64,000 nucleotides of DNA from Acidobacteriaceae bacterium (GTDB lineage Bacteria > Acidobacteriota > Terriglobia > Terriglobales > Acidobacteriaceae): NCBI GenBank assembly GCA_030041435.1, contig JASHNW010000017.1, positions 61,541 to 125,540 of the forward strand, written 5' to 3'. Positions 18,068 to 26,138 of the stretch are shown piece after piece. The notes under the pieces are model-generated. The model made no database searches. It saw nothing but the letters and a program-made list of their open reading frames with translations, and was not told where the DNA came from. Every line of letters starts with the position of its first letter. Position 1 is the stretch's first letter. The position numbers were made by a program, and so were the translations under genes.

Positions 18068-18637
18068 ATGGGAAAACAGTTCAACTGTATCGAGCCGGCT
18101 CATCGCGAGTTCATCGAGCGGCAGCACATCTTCTTTACCGGCTCCGCCGCGGCTTCGGGCCACGTGAACATTTCGCCAAAAGACGGCGCCGCTCTGCGCG
18201 TGTTCGCTGCGAATCGCGTGGCGTATCTGGATCTGACCGGCAGCGGCAACGAGACCGCGGCGCATTTGCTCTCCGGCGGCCGGCTGACAATGATGTTCTG
18301 CGCTTTCGAGGGTCCGCCCATGGTGCTGCGGCTTTACGGGCGTGGCCGCGTCCTGGCGCGGCGATCGGCGGAATACCGCCAACTGCTGGCGTCGGCTTTC
18401 GGCAACGAAGAGCGCCCCGGGGCACGCCAGATCGTCGTGCTCGATGTGGAGCTGGTCCAGACCTCCTGCGGATACGGTGTTCCTCTCTTCGATTACGTCG
18501 CGGAGCGGCCCACGCTGACGCGCTGGGCCGAAGCCAAAGGCGAAGAGGGCCTGCAGGCATACTGGCAGGCAAAGAATGCCGTCAGCATCGACGGTTTTCC
18601 GACAGGAATCGTGGAAGAGGAAGCTCCGGTGGTGTGA
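18068..18637 (+). CDS. Pyridoxamine 5'-phosphate oxidase-fold protein
   Basis: A 189-residue protein of the split-barrel flavin-binding fold. The N-terminal CIEPAHREFIERQHIFFTGSAAASGHVNISPK is typical of the PNPOx-like group that often binds FMN or F420. The central GSGNETAAHLLSGGRLTMMFCAFEGPPMVLRLYGRGRVL completes the barrel (residues quoted in short pieces: GSGNETAAHL, RLTMMFCAF, MVLRLYGRGRV). It is not the vitamin B6 enzyme itself, since the C-terminal substrate loop is absent. The start is ATG 18068. It ends seven bases from the convergent glycosidase gene. Confidence 0.76.
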   Translation: MGKQFNCIEPAHREFIERQHIFFTGSAAASGHVNISPKDGAALRVFAANRVAYLDLTGSGNETAAHLLSGGRLTMMFCAFEGPPMVLRLYGRGRVLARRSAEYRQLLASAFGNEERPGARQIVVLDVELVQTSCGYGVPLFDYVAERPTLTRWAEAKGEEGLQAYWQAKNAVSIDGFPTGIVEEEAPVV

Positions 18638-18643
18638 GAGCTG

Positions 18644-20626
18644 CTATTTCGGCGGCTGGCTCTGCTGGAGATATTCGATGTACCCCAGCAGCGCGCCCCA
18701 GTGATAAAAGCGGTCGCTGTTGGCGACGTCGTCGCCGGTGCCCGTGATGGCGTTGTAGTTCTCGTGCACGTGGCCCTGGTCGCGCCATTCCTGCAGAAAC
18801 AGATCGTACGACTTCTGCGCGAACTCGCCGCGCACCGCAGCATCGTTGTAGTTACAAAGTCCGAGATAGACCAGGTAGTTCATCGGCCCCCAGATGCGCC
18901 CACGCCAGTAATTCTGGTCGGGAAACGCCGGATCGTCGCGCTCGATCGACGGAATCACCCACTGCCCCCAGAATTCCTTCGGGTTGAGCAGATGTTTCCC
19001 GATCATGATCTGCGCCTGTTCCGGCGTCGCCGCGTGCGCCAGCATCGGATAGAAATTCGTCGGCGAAAGCCGCGTGTTGAACTGGCCCGTATGCAGATCC
19101 TTGTTGAGAAAAATTCCCGTTCCCGGATCCCACAGCGTGGCGAGGCTCGCCCGATAACGCGCCGCCCGATTCCGCAGTTCCTCTTCCTCATTCTGTTTCT
19201 TCAGCTCATGCGCAATCTGCGCCAGTGCATCGCAGTCGGCGATGTAGAGGCTCATCAGCCCCACATCGGCGTATTCCAGCACATGCGTCTTCGCGTCGTA
19301 CTCAGCCGAGTCGTACATCGGGCTGTTGTCGAGGCCGGACTCCAGGATCGCTCCGGCGCGCGTGCCGCGGCTTCCATCGTCGAGATTCTCCGGCTGATTC
19401 TCGCCGTCGCTGCCCCACGCCAGGTAGCCGTCGATCTGCCTGTGCGCATTCCACCAGCGATCCCAGCGCAGCAGGGGTTCGAAGGCGTCCTGCAGAAACC
19501 ACCGGTCGTGGAATTTCCTGTACAGCCCCAGCACCGTGATCGCGCCCACCGGCGGCTCCGACCGGTCGGAGCTTTTCCACCCGCCCGCGCGCGCATAATT
19601 CGGCACAAAACCCTGCGCCGTCTCCTCGCGCAGCGTCTCCAGCGCGTCGGCATAAGCCAGATCTCGGTCGCCGATCCCCGCCATGGTCGCGGCAAAGAAC
19701 GTGTCCCAGTCGAAGATCACGTACCCGCCCCACGCCACGCTCCACACGCGGCTCACCGGCGAAACCACGCGCCGGCGCGATGGCTCGTAGATTGTGTCCC
19801 ACCCCAGCGTCGTCTCAATGGCATCGACGATGGGTCCATTCGTGCCTGCCGCGGTTACAGATTGCCGGTAGTGCTCTTCCGCGCGCGCGATCAGGCCCTC
19901 GACTTCCCCAAGCGTGCGCCGCTGCCCTGTGCTCACGCCCACCGGACCGGTCAGATCGGCGGCGAAGTACGGGCCGCCCGTGGGAATGTCGATCAGTTCC
20001 CGCGGCGAGCCCGGCGGGGCGCAAGTGCAGTAGATCGCTATGTCTCCCGCCGACAGCGGAACCTGCAGCGCATCAGCATGGGGCACCACCATCCCCGCCC
20101 GGCTCCACAGCAGATCCACGGTGAACACCACAGTTGGCGGCAGCGAGCTCGACGACCGGATCGGCGTCACCAGCATCACCAGGTCCCGCGGCCCGGCATG
20201 CGCGCTCTGGATGCGCCAGCTGTCCCCTTTCCACGCGATGCGCAGATCCGTGTAGCTGCCGTCCCAGGCGTGCGGGCCAGGCGTTAACTGCTCCGCGCCC
20301 GGCGCCAGCCTCCCGATCAGCGCGTCCTGCAGAAACGCATCGCCGGCCAGGGTGGTGTTGTGCTGCATCCCCACGTGAATGGCCACGCCCTCGGGGAGCA
20401 GAACCTGCGTGGTCACGCTATGCACGTCCCACGTGTTCCATCCCCGCGCCAAACTCTGCTGCACGCGCCGGTACTGGGGAGACGCGGGAGGCGGGGGCGC
20501 CTGATCGGGCGCAAGGCGCGACGCAGAGCTCGTCGCCCCAGGCTGGTCCTGCGGCTGCGCAGACGGCGCGACCGCGGCAGCGGCGATGAGAAAGACAGCC
20601 AGCGTGACCAGGCTGCAAAAACGCAT
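18644..20626 (-). CDS. Exported (alpha/alpha)6 glycoside hydrolase, GH63/MGH1-like
   Basis: From ATG 20626 the protein is 660 residues with a signal peptide (MRFCSLVTLAVFLIAAAAVAPSAQ). A beta-sandwich N-terminal part is followed by a toroidal helical catalytic domain of the GH63/trehalase/mannosylglycerate-hydrolase group. Recognisable segments are VIFDWDTFFAA, the acidic SGLDNSPMYD and NYWRGRIWGPMNYLVY near the C-terminus, which carry likely catalytic acids. It probably removes terminal alpha-glucosyl or related sugars outside the cytoplasmic membrane. Specificity is not predictable. ORF extension to 20734 overlaps the upstream yedK gene and was rejected. Confidence 0.8.
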   Translation of the reverse strand: MRFCSLVTLAVFLIAAAAVAPSAQPQDQPGATSSASRLAPDQAPPPPASPQYRRVQQSLARGWNTWDVHSVTTQVLLPEGVAIHVGMQHNTTLAGDAFLQDALIGRLAPGAEQLTPGPHAWDGSYTDLRIAWKGDSWRIQSAHAGPRDLVMLVTPIRSSSSLPPTVVFTVDLLWSRAGMVVPHADALQVPLSAGDIAIYCTCAPPGSPRELIDIPTGGPYFAADLTGPVGVSTGQRRTLGEVEGLIARAEEHYRQSVTAAGTNGPIVDAIETTLGWDTIYEPSRRRVVSPVSRVWSVAWGGYVIFDWDTFFAATMAGIGDRDLAYADALETLREETAQGFVPNYARAGGWKSSDRSEPPVGAITVLGLYRKFHDRWFLQDAFEPLLRWDRWWNAHRQIDGYLAWGSDGENQPENLDDGSRGTRAGAILESGLDNSPMYDSAEYDAKTHVLEYADVGLMSLYIADCDALAQIAHELKKQNEEEELRNRAARYRASLATLWDPGTGIFLNKDLHTGQFNTRLSPTNFYPMLAHAATPEQAQIMIGKHLLNPKEFWGQWVIPSIERDDPAFPDQNYWRGRIWGPMNYLVYLGLCNYNDAAVRGEFAQKSYDLFLQEWRDQGHVHENYNAITGTGDDVANSDRFYHWGALLGYIEYLQQSQPPK

Positions 20627-20693
20627 GGGCAGAAGTCTATCCTGCGGACCAGCCGCGCGCGACGTTGGCGCTTCGCCTGAAAAGCCCCGCCTT

Positions 20694-21371
20694 TCAGACC
20701 GGAGCGCACAGAGATGCATCGTTGTTGCGCACATTGCCCACCGCCGCGCCCACCTTCCACGCCGTCATCTCCTCGGCGGGACGCGGACGCAGCAGGTCGA
20801 CAGGCGGCCGCGCCACATCCCCTGGCGCCAGCCAGCGCTGGTAATCGCGCGGCGCAAGAATCACCGGCATGCGATCGTGGATCGCCGCCGTCAGCTCGTT
20901 CGCTTCCGTGGTGACGATGGTGTACGTCTCCAGCGGCTGATTGGTGGCTTTGTCCTTCCACCGCTCCCACAACCCCGCAAACGCAAACAGCGAGCCATCG
21001 GCCAACCCGATGGCGTAAGGCTGTTTCGTCTTCGCGTCAATCTTTTGCCACTCGTAGAAACCGTCTGCCGGCACCAGGCACCGCCGCCGCTTCAGCGCCT
21101 CGCGAAACATGGCGCTCGTCGCCACGGTCTCGGCCTTCGCGTTGATCGTGCTGTACGCCACTTTGGCGTCCTTCGCCCAGAAGGGCACCAGCCCCCAGCG
21201 CAGCAGCGCCAGCTCGCGCTCCCCGGTCTCGTCGTTCAGCCGCACCACCGGCTGAAAACTCTGCGGCGCCACGTTGTACGACGGCAAAATCTCAAAGGTC
21301 GCCGGCACGCCGGTGCGGAACGCCTCCGCGATGCGTTGCTTGTCCGAGCGTCGATAGTAGCGGCCACACAT
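20694..21371 (-). CDS. yedK: SOS response-associated peptidase YedK (HMCES family)
   Basis: A 225-residue SRAP protein. Cys2, which becomes the N-terminal catalytic residue after Met removal and forms a thiazolidine bond with abasic sites, is present in MCGRYYRR. Other conserved segments are PSYNVAPQ, WGLVPFWAKD, INAKAETV, CLVPADGFYEW and IHDRMPVIL (catalytic His). The family shields abasic sites in single-stranded DNA. It lies 67 bases upstream of the glycosidase gene on the same strand, but no functional link is evident. Confidence 0.93.
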   Translation of the reverse strand: MCGRYYRRSDKQRIAEAFRTGVPATFEILPSYNVAPQSFQPVVRLNDETGERELALLRWGLVPFWAKDAKVAYSTINAKAETVATSAMFREALKRRRCLVPADGFYEWQKIDAKTKQPYAIGLADGSLFAFAGLWERWKDKATNQPLETYTIVTTEANELTAAIHDRMPVILAPRDYQRWLAPGDVARPPVDLLRPRPAEEMTAWKVGAAVGNVRNNDASLCAPV

Positions 21372-21395
21372 GGGTCGATTACCAGTTATCCGATC

Positions 21396-21494
21396 TCAGC
21401 GATCAGCAGTCAGGGGGGAAGGCCGGCAGCGAGGGAAGCGCAGCGCGCAGATCGCCACAGCAAGGCAGGCAGCAACGCGCTGCCAGGACTTCAT
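21396..21494 (-). CDS. Possible 32-residue exported peptide
   Basis: A short ORF (start MKSWQRVAACLAVAICA) preceded by a perfect AGGAG ribosome site 7 bases upstream of the ATG. The N-terminus resembles a signal peptide, and the remaining 15 residues have no recognisable feature. It lies between yedK and the two-helix protein on the same strand. It could equally be the remnant of a longer gene. No other feature was seen in 21495-21660. Confidence 0.3.
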   Translation of the reverse strand: MKSWQRVAACLAVAICALRFPRCRPSPLTADR

Positions 21495-21660
21495 GTTGAG
21501 ACTCCTGAGGTTGCAACAGCAATTTTGCGGGCTACTCACAGAGAAGGACAAGCATACAATCCCGCGCGGCCGGACTGCAGGGAGCAGTCCAGCCTGTCGC
21601 GGCACTTGCTCGACACCTCACCCCGGCGCTTGCCGGACGATCGAACCTCGCGGGCGCGGG

Positions 21661-21945
21661 TTACATCAGGTGTTGCAGGGCATCCCAAACATAAATGCCG
21701 ATGATGCCGACGGTAAGTAAACAGGTTACGCCGGTTGCGATCCGGATCGCGGGTTGGATCTTGTTCACTTTCACCAGAAGCTCTTCCTGTTCCTTCTTCA
21801 GGTGGCTGCCCGAATCGTCGAGGAAGATCTGGTCTTCTTCATAGCGGGTGAGGTTGGAACGGTAAACAAGGAGAACGAGCAGGACGGTGATGACCGCCGC
21901 CCACACGATCCAGACCACAGGCATGTAGCTCATCATGGAGCTCAT
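21661..21945 (-). CDS. Small membrane protein with two helices
   Basis: A 94-residue protein with membrane helices at about 7-28 and 68-88, linked by a charged segment (RYEEDQIFLDDSGSHLKKEQEELL) that may form a short coiled coil. A GAGG ribosome site is 7 bases upstream. The family was not recognised. It does not overlap any neighbour. The size and layout resemble small envelope or respiratory-complex accessory proteins, but that is speculation. Confidence 0.6.
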   Translation of the reverse strand: MSSMMSYMPVVWIVWAAVITVLLVLLVYRSNLTRYEEDQIFLDDSGSHLKKEQEELLVKVNKIQPAIRIATGVTCLLTVGIIGIYVWDALQHLM

Positions 21946-22279
21946 AAAGCGCCTCGGGGACTACGAGATTCCGATTCTTGAGCAGGGTGCGCACTGGGCT
22001 GCCGCCGGATGATTGCGCCGGTCGTCCTGATGGCCAGCTGCAACCACGCCGACCGGCCGGATTCCTCCCTGCCGTCGAAGCGGTCGAGCCGGCTCCTGGT
22101 GCCGAGCGGGTCCGGAAAACCGTGCCTCCGGGCTCGGGGGGCAGGAGGGGCCGTTTGCTGAAGGATGTTAGCCCTGTTCGGGCACTCTTGAAAAGGCGAT
22201 TTTTCGTCAATCTGGTTACTCTTTGGCAACTCTCTGCGAATCATGCCCTTCCATGCAAAGGCGGAGGCGTGTAAGCACC
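21946..22279. other. Gene-free gap of 334 bases
   Basis: This stretch lies between two divergent genes (minus small membrane protein, plus HhH lipoprotein) and should hold their promoters. No strong -35/-10 pair, terminator or repeat was recognised. Confidence 0.4.
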
Positions 22280-22723
22280 ATGCGGCAGACCAATCAGGGC
22301 AACCTCATCATCCGGCTGGCAGTGACCGTGGCCTTGTGCACGGCCTTGCTGTGGATGGCATCCTGCGCGGACAAATCCGACCGGCAGATTCAGGCCCAGG
22401 CCCAGCAGGCCACGGAGCGCGCCAAAGTCGAGGCCGACAAAGCTGCGGCCGAAGCCAAAATCGCCGCCGCCAACGCCACCCGCGAGGCCAACGACGTGGC
22501 GGCGGGAGTTCGCGCCGGGCTGCATAACCGCAACGGCGCCCATGCCGTCAACCTAAACGACGCCAGCCGCGCGGACCTAGAGTCGCTGCCCGGCGTCACA
22601 CCCGCCACGGCGCGGCGCATCGCCGACAACCGCCCTTACAACACGCCGTACGATCTGGTCCGCAAACGCGTCGTCTCGCAGAGCGAGTTTGACCGTATCT
22701 CCGGCGACGTCGTCGCGCAGTGA
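22280..22723 (+). CDS. Helix-hairpin-helix lipoprotein
   Basis: A 147-residue lipoprotein. The signal peptide ends in the lipobox MASC (Cys about residue 29). An Ala/Glu/Lys-rich helical stretch follows (about 36-75) and then a ComEA-like helix-hairpin-helix domain (VNLNDASRADLESLPGV, then ATARRIADNRPY). HhH motifs of this kind bind DNA without sequence specificity or sit in type II secretion proteins. A lipid-anchored HhH domain with a helical stalk suggests surface DNA binding, possibly in uptake; this is inference, as no competence genes are near. Confidence 0.7.
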   Translation: MRQTNQGNLIIRLAVTVALCTALLWMASCADKSDRQIQAQAQQATERAKVEADKAAAEAKIAAANATREANDVAAGVRAGLHNRNGAHAVNLNDASRADLESLPGVTPATARRIADNRPYNTPYDLVRKRVVSQSEFDRISGDVVAQ

Positions 22724-22783
22724 CGCGCTTGATCTCCGCCGCCGGCCCGATTTTGCGCCACCGCCTCCGGTAAACTCAGGTCA

Positions 22784-23392
22784 ATGTCTGCCGGGAAGAA
22801 GTGGATCTGCGTTTTCTGCGCGTCGGCTGCCGGCGCGTCTCCTGCTTATCTGCAAGCTGCCACCGAACTGGGCCGCCTCGTCGCCCATCGCGGCTACGGT
22901 CTGCTCTACGGCGGCGCCACTGTGGGCACCATGGGCGCCGTTGCCGATGCGGCTCTGGCTGCCGGCGGCGAAGTGGTCGGCGTCATCCCCGAAGTCATCC
23001 GCGAGCGCGAGATCGACCACAAAGGCCTCACCGAGTTGCACGTCGTCGGCACCATGCACGAGCGCAAAGCCATGCTGGCCGAGCGCGCAGACGCCTTCGT
23101 CGCCCTGCCCGGCGGCTACGGCACGATGGATGAGTTCATCGAGGTCGTCACCTGGGCGCAGCTTCACATCCACGCCAAGCCCTGCGTCCTGGTCAATGTC
23201 GGGGGCTTCTACGACGGCTTGCTCGCCTTCCTCGATCACACTGTGTGCGAGGGCTTTATCCAGCCGGAAAACCGCAGCCTGGTGCAGGTCGCAGCCGATC
23301 CCGAAGAGGCGTTAGCCCTGGTGGAGCAAACCTGGGCGCAACGCGCCGAAATCCCTCCGCACGATACGCGGCTGGACGAGGTGGTGCGGTAA
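22784..23392 (+). CDS. LOG family protein (cytokinin riboside 5'-monophosphate phosphoribohydrolase-like)
   Basis: A 202-residue Rossmann-fold protein of the LOG group. The signature pair is complete: [13 protein letters not shown] and the nucleotide loop [10 protein letters not shown] with catalytic Glu. LOG proteins hydrolyse nucleoside monophosphates to the base and ribose 5-phosphate. In bacteria they may act on AMP or on cytokinin nucleotides. It stands alone between the HhH lipoprotein and a convergent small-protein gene. Confidence 0.88.
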   Translation: MSAGKKWICVFCASAAGASPAYLQAATELGRLVAHRGYGLLYGGATVGTMGAVADAALAAGGEVVGVIPEVIREREIDHKGLTELHVVGTMHERKAMLAERADAFVALPGGYGTMDEFIEVVTWAQLHIHAKPCVLVNVGGFYDGLLAFLDHTVCEGFIQPENRSLVQVAADPEEALALVEQTWAQRAEIPPHDTRLDEVVR

Positions 23393-23477
23393 GGCAGGGG
23401 ACCATACATTTCCAATTGGCCGACAAGACGGGAGTTTCGGGGCGCTCCCGGCTGGTTCGCGGCGGTCAGTTCCGCTG

Positions 23478-23518
23478 CAAAAAGAAAGATTCCGCGCCTC
23501 CCTGGGAAACGCGGAGTC
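23478..23518 (-). terminator. Rho-independent terminator of the small Cys-rich genes
   Basis: A stem of nine pairs (GATTCCGCG at 23488-23496 with CGCGGAGTC at 23510-23518, one G-U pair) is followed on the minus strand by a T-rich run (TTTCTTTTT, from 23487 down to 23478). It lies 15 bases beyond the stop codon of the Cys-rich peptide gene, on the correct strand for it. Confidence 0.7.
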
Positions 23519-23532
23519 CTTCGGTCACATGG

Positions 23533-23691
23533 TTATTTGTGGCTGCAGCAGCCGGGGCAGCAGCACGACGACTGTCCCGGGCAACTGCTGCCTGGGCAGC
23601 ACTTCGCGCCGGACTTGCCCGCACCTGTCACCGCGAACGCGGAAAGAGCAAGCATGGAAGTGGCAACGATCGTGAGGATTTTCGTTTTCAT
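23533..23691 (-). CDS. Small Cys-rich exported peptide (52 aa)
   Basis: The ORF begins MKTKILTIVATSMLALSAFA, a clear signal peptide, and the mature part is short and contains eight cysteines arranged as CC, C, CCC, CC between Gly/Ser/Pro, ending CSHK. An AAGGA ribosome site lies 8 bases before the ATG and a terminator follows the stop, so it is very likely expressed. The Cys spacing is metallothionein-like, so metal binding is plausible. No family was recognised. It lies 70 bases downstream of another Cys-containing exported protein on the same strand and probably shares its transcript. Confidence 0.68.
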   Translation of the reverse strand: MKTKILTIVATSMLALSAFAVTGAGKSGAKCCPGSSCPGQSSCCCPGCCSHK

Positions 23692-23761
23692 GGAGAATTC
23701 CTTTCAGTGTGAAGAGGATCGACGTGCGCCGAGGCGCAGGGATACACGAGCACACTGAGGT

Positions 23762-24109
23762 CTAAATCCTCAGATCGTCTTTGAGTCGGAAGACCGCTGC
23801 GGCAAAGCGCAGCCCGGGCGTCAGTTCCCGCAGTGCCTCCGCCCGAGGCGGCCCCGCGAAATCGGAAGGCACAGCATCCGCGACGGGCAAGGTGGCCACC
23901 TGCTCGCCACTCTGGGCCTCTGTTTTTTCCGGAGCCTGCTCACATTGCGCCGTGGAGCATCCCTGCGTCCCGGCCTGGGGCGGACAACAGGGCATATTGC
24001 GATGCATCGCAGGCGTCTGCCCGGCAACGGCGCAGACACCCATCGCCACCCACGCGGCAGTCAGCGCCAGCGCGATCGTTCGGCCCATCCGCCCCTGGAG
24101 GAAGCTCAT
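23762..24109 (-). CDS. Exported Cys-containing hypothetical protein
   Basis: A 115-residue protein with an N-terminal export signal (MGRTIALALTAAWVAMGVCAVAG), a short Cys cluster (MPCCPP, GCSTAQCEQ) and a featureless C-terminal part. An AAGGGG ribosome site is 5 bases upstream. It precedes the 52-residue Cys-rich peptide. The pairing suggests a shared role in metal handling or disulfide chemistry in the periplasm; this is inference. A later start at 24088 is possible. Confidence 0.6.
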   Translation of the reverse strand: MSFLQGRMGRTIALALTAAWVAMGVCAVAGQTPAMHRNMPCCPPQAGTQGCSTAQCEQAPEKTEAQSGEQVATLPVADAVPSDFAGPPRAEALRELTPGLRFAAAVFRLKDDLRI

Positions 24110-24536
24110 CGATGCCCCTTCTCAGGCCACACTTTCTGCCATTCCCACTGCGGCAACGCCTGCGCAATGCGCGGCGCGACCAGGTTCGCTACACGCTCCG
24201 TTTCGCTTCCATCCGGCGAAACGCTCGCCCCTTTTCAGCGGCGATGCAGTCCGATCCATGCGCCCTATTCTCGGTCGCCGCTCAGCTCTTGTCCAGCCGG
24301 GAAGACCGGACACTTGTTCCGATCCGAGAGTCGCTGGTTCTTGCCGCATCACCCCCAAATCCCGTGAGCATCCGGCAATCGGACCCTCTGCTCGGAGTCC
24401 ATCCCCGTGCCGCAGGCGCAGCGCAGATGAGCCGCGCGCCACCACCCCCTGAACGGTGCTACTATGATTGCGCATCGTGCTTCGGCCTGGCCCCCGGAGC
24501 GTGCTTCTCCGTTCGCCCACAGTCAAGGAGGCGGAC
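24110..24536. other. Gene-free divergent gap of 427 bases
   Basis: The gap separates the minus-strand Cys protein from the plus-strand FecR-like gene and must hold both promoters. ORFs across it are out-of-frame shadows with arginine- and serine-rich translations. No repeat, RNA or convincing promoter was recognised. Confidence 0.4.
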
Positions 24537-26039
24537 ATGTCCGCGATCTCCGTTCCCGCCAGTCTCCTCTCGCTTCTGCTCGCTGCTACCACCCTGCCCG
24601 CGCAAACCAACCTTTCCGCCGAATCTTCGACCGGCATGTCAAAGGTCCGCATCGTTCGGCTCAGTGAGGTGCGTGGCACTGTGCAGGTGGATCGAGGCAC
24701 CGGCCGCGGCCTCGAGGCCGCGATGCAGAACCTGCCGATCGTCGAGTCCAGCCGCGTGCAAACCGGCATCGGCATCGCCGAAATCGAGTTCGAAGACAAC
24801 AGCACTCTGCGCCTCGCGCCCAACACCGAAGTCGAGTTTCCGATGCTCGAGCGGCGCGCCTCCGGGGCGACTGTCACTGCGGTGCGCGTGCTCCGCGGCA
24901 TGGCTTATGCGAGCCTCACCAAGGCCCAGACCGCCGGCAACGACTTCATCCTGCTCTTCGGGCCGGAAAAGCTGGCCCTGCCGCCTGACAGCCACATTCG
25001 CCTGGAGATGAGCGGCACGGGAGCCAGCCTCGCCGTGCTGAGCGGGATGGTCGAAGTTAACGGCGCCGACGGGCCGATCGCCGTGCCGCGCAAGAGGACC
25101 GTTACGTTTGACTTCGCGCCCAACAGTCAGCCCGAGGTGAAGAAGGACATCGCCGCCAACTCCCTCGACTCGTGGGACAAGCAGTCGGCCGATCATCACG
25201 CGCGCGTGGCCACGCTGGCGGCCTTTGGAAACGCCCCGTATTCCTACGGTCTGAACGATATGGACTACTATGGCAACTTCGCGGACTCCGGCGGCTGCGG
25301 TATGATGTGGCGCCCGTACTTTGCCAGCGCCGCATGGGATCCGTATGCCAACGGGACGTGGGCGTGGTATTCGGGCGCGGGCTATTCATGGGTTTCGCCT
25401 TATCCCTGGGGGTGGACGCCGTATCACTACGGGTCCTGGTCGTACTGCCCCGGCGCCGGCTGGGGATGGATGCCGGGGGGCGCATGGAATGGGCTGGCGA
25501 ATGGACCGGTTGCCACCGGCACCACGATCGGCAGCATTGGCTCTCTGCCCCGCTTGCCGCAGCGGCCCACGCAACCGCCGCGGCCCGGCACGTCCACGCT
25601 GGTGACTGTGAACCTGAGGCCGCTGGTCTCGTCTGAGGTCAGCAGCGGCGGCTCCTTTATCTTCCGCCGCGACTCGGCCGGTCTGGGCATTCCGCGTGAA
25701 GGCCTCGGCGGTTTGAGCGGCTTCTCGCACAGCGCCCTGCGTCAGGGCACGGCCAGCACACCCATCTACTTCACCGCCGGTGCAGGCGCCGGCACGTTTG
25801 GCGGCGCCGGCCGGACCGCTGCCCAGGGCCTCGCACCCGTTATGGTCCACCGCGGTTATGCGCCGGCCCCGGCGACCTCGTCCGATACGGGATTCAGCTC
25901 GGCCGCTGCGAGTCTGCCCAGCCAGGGAGCCTCGATCGGTCCTTCGCCCGTGTCTTCCGGGGGAGCGACGGGCGGAGGCCATATGGGCGGCGCCGCACCG
26001 GTTGGCGGTGGCGGCAGCGGAGGAGGGCGCGGGCACTAA
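24537..26039 (+). CDS. Exported FecR-domain protein with Trp/Tyr/Gly-rich core
   Basis: From ATG 24537 (AAGGAGG site 5 bases upstream) the protein is 500 residues. A signal peptide (LLSLLLAATTLPAQ) is followed by a FecR-like beta domain (about 35-190; VRGTVQVDRG, RVQTGIGIAEIEFEDNSTLRLAPNTEVEF). A striking aromatic segment comes next (about 250-310; DPYANGTWAWYSGAGY, PYPWGWTPYHYGSW, PGAGWGWMPGG), and then a Gly/Ser/Ala-rich disordered tail. The aromatic block is typical of a domain found in acidobacterial FecR-like surface proteins. No sigma factor or TonB receptor is nearby, so it is probably structural or surface-associated rather than an anti-sigma factor. Confidence 0.72.
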   Translation: MSAISVPASLLSLLLAATTLPAQTNLSAESSTGMSKVRIVRLSEVRGTVQVDRGTGRGLEAAMQNLPIVESSRVQTGIGIAEIEFEDNSTLRLAPNTEVEFPMLERRASGATVTAVRVLRGMAYASLTKAQTAGNDFILLFGPEKLALPPDSHIRLEMSGTGASLAVLSGMVEVNGADGPIAVPRKRTVTFDFAPNSQPEVKKDIAANSLDSWDKQSADHHARVATLAAFGNAPYSYGLNDMDYYGNFADSGGCGMMWRPYFASAAWDPYANGTWAWYSGAGYSWVSPYPWGWTPYHYGSWSYCPGAGWGWMPGGAWNGLANGPVATGTTIGSIGSLPRLPQRPTQPPRPGTSTLVTVNLRPLVSSEVSSGGSFIFRRDSAGLGIPREGLGGLSGFSHSALRQGTASTPIYFTAGAGAGTFGGAGRTAAQGLAPVMVHRGYAPAPATSSDTGFSSAAASLPSQGASIGPSPVSSGGATGGGHMGGAAPVGGGGSGGGRGH

Positions 26040-26138
26040 AGGCAGCGCACGCCGGCTTCTGCTGCCCGCGGTGCCGGAACGGCCGATTCCAGAGCGCAAG
26101 GGAGCGGATGGTCTGACTTTTTCTCGCGGTTTCCGCGC

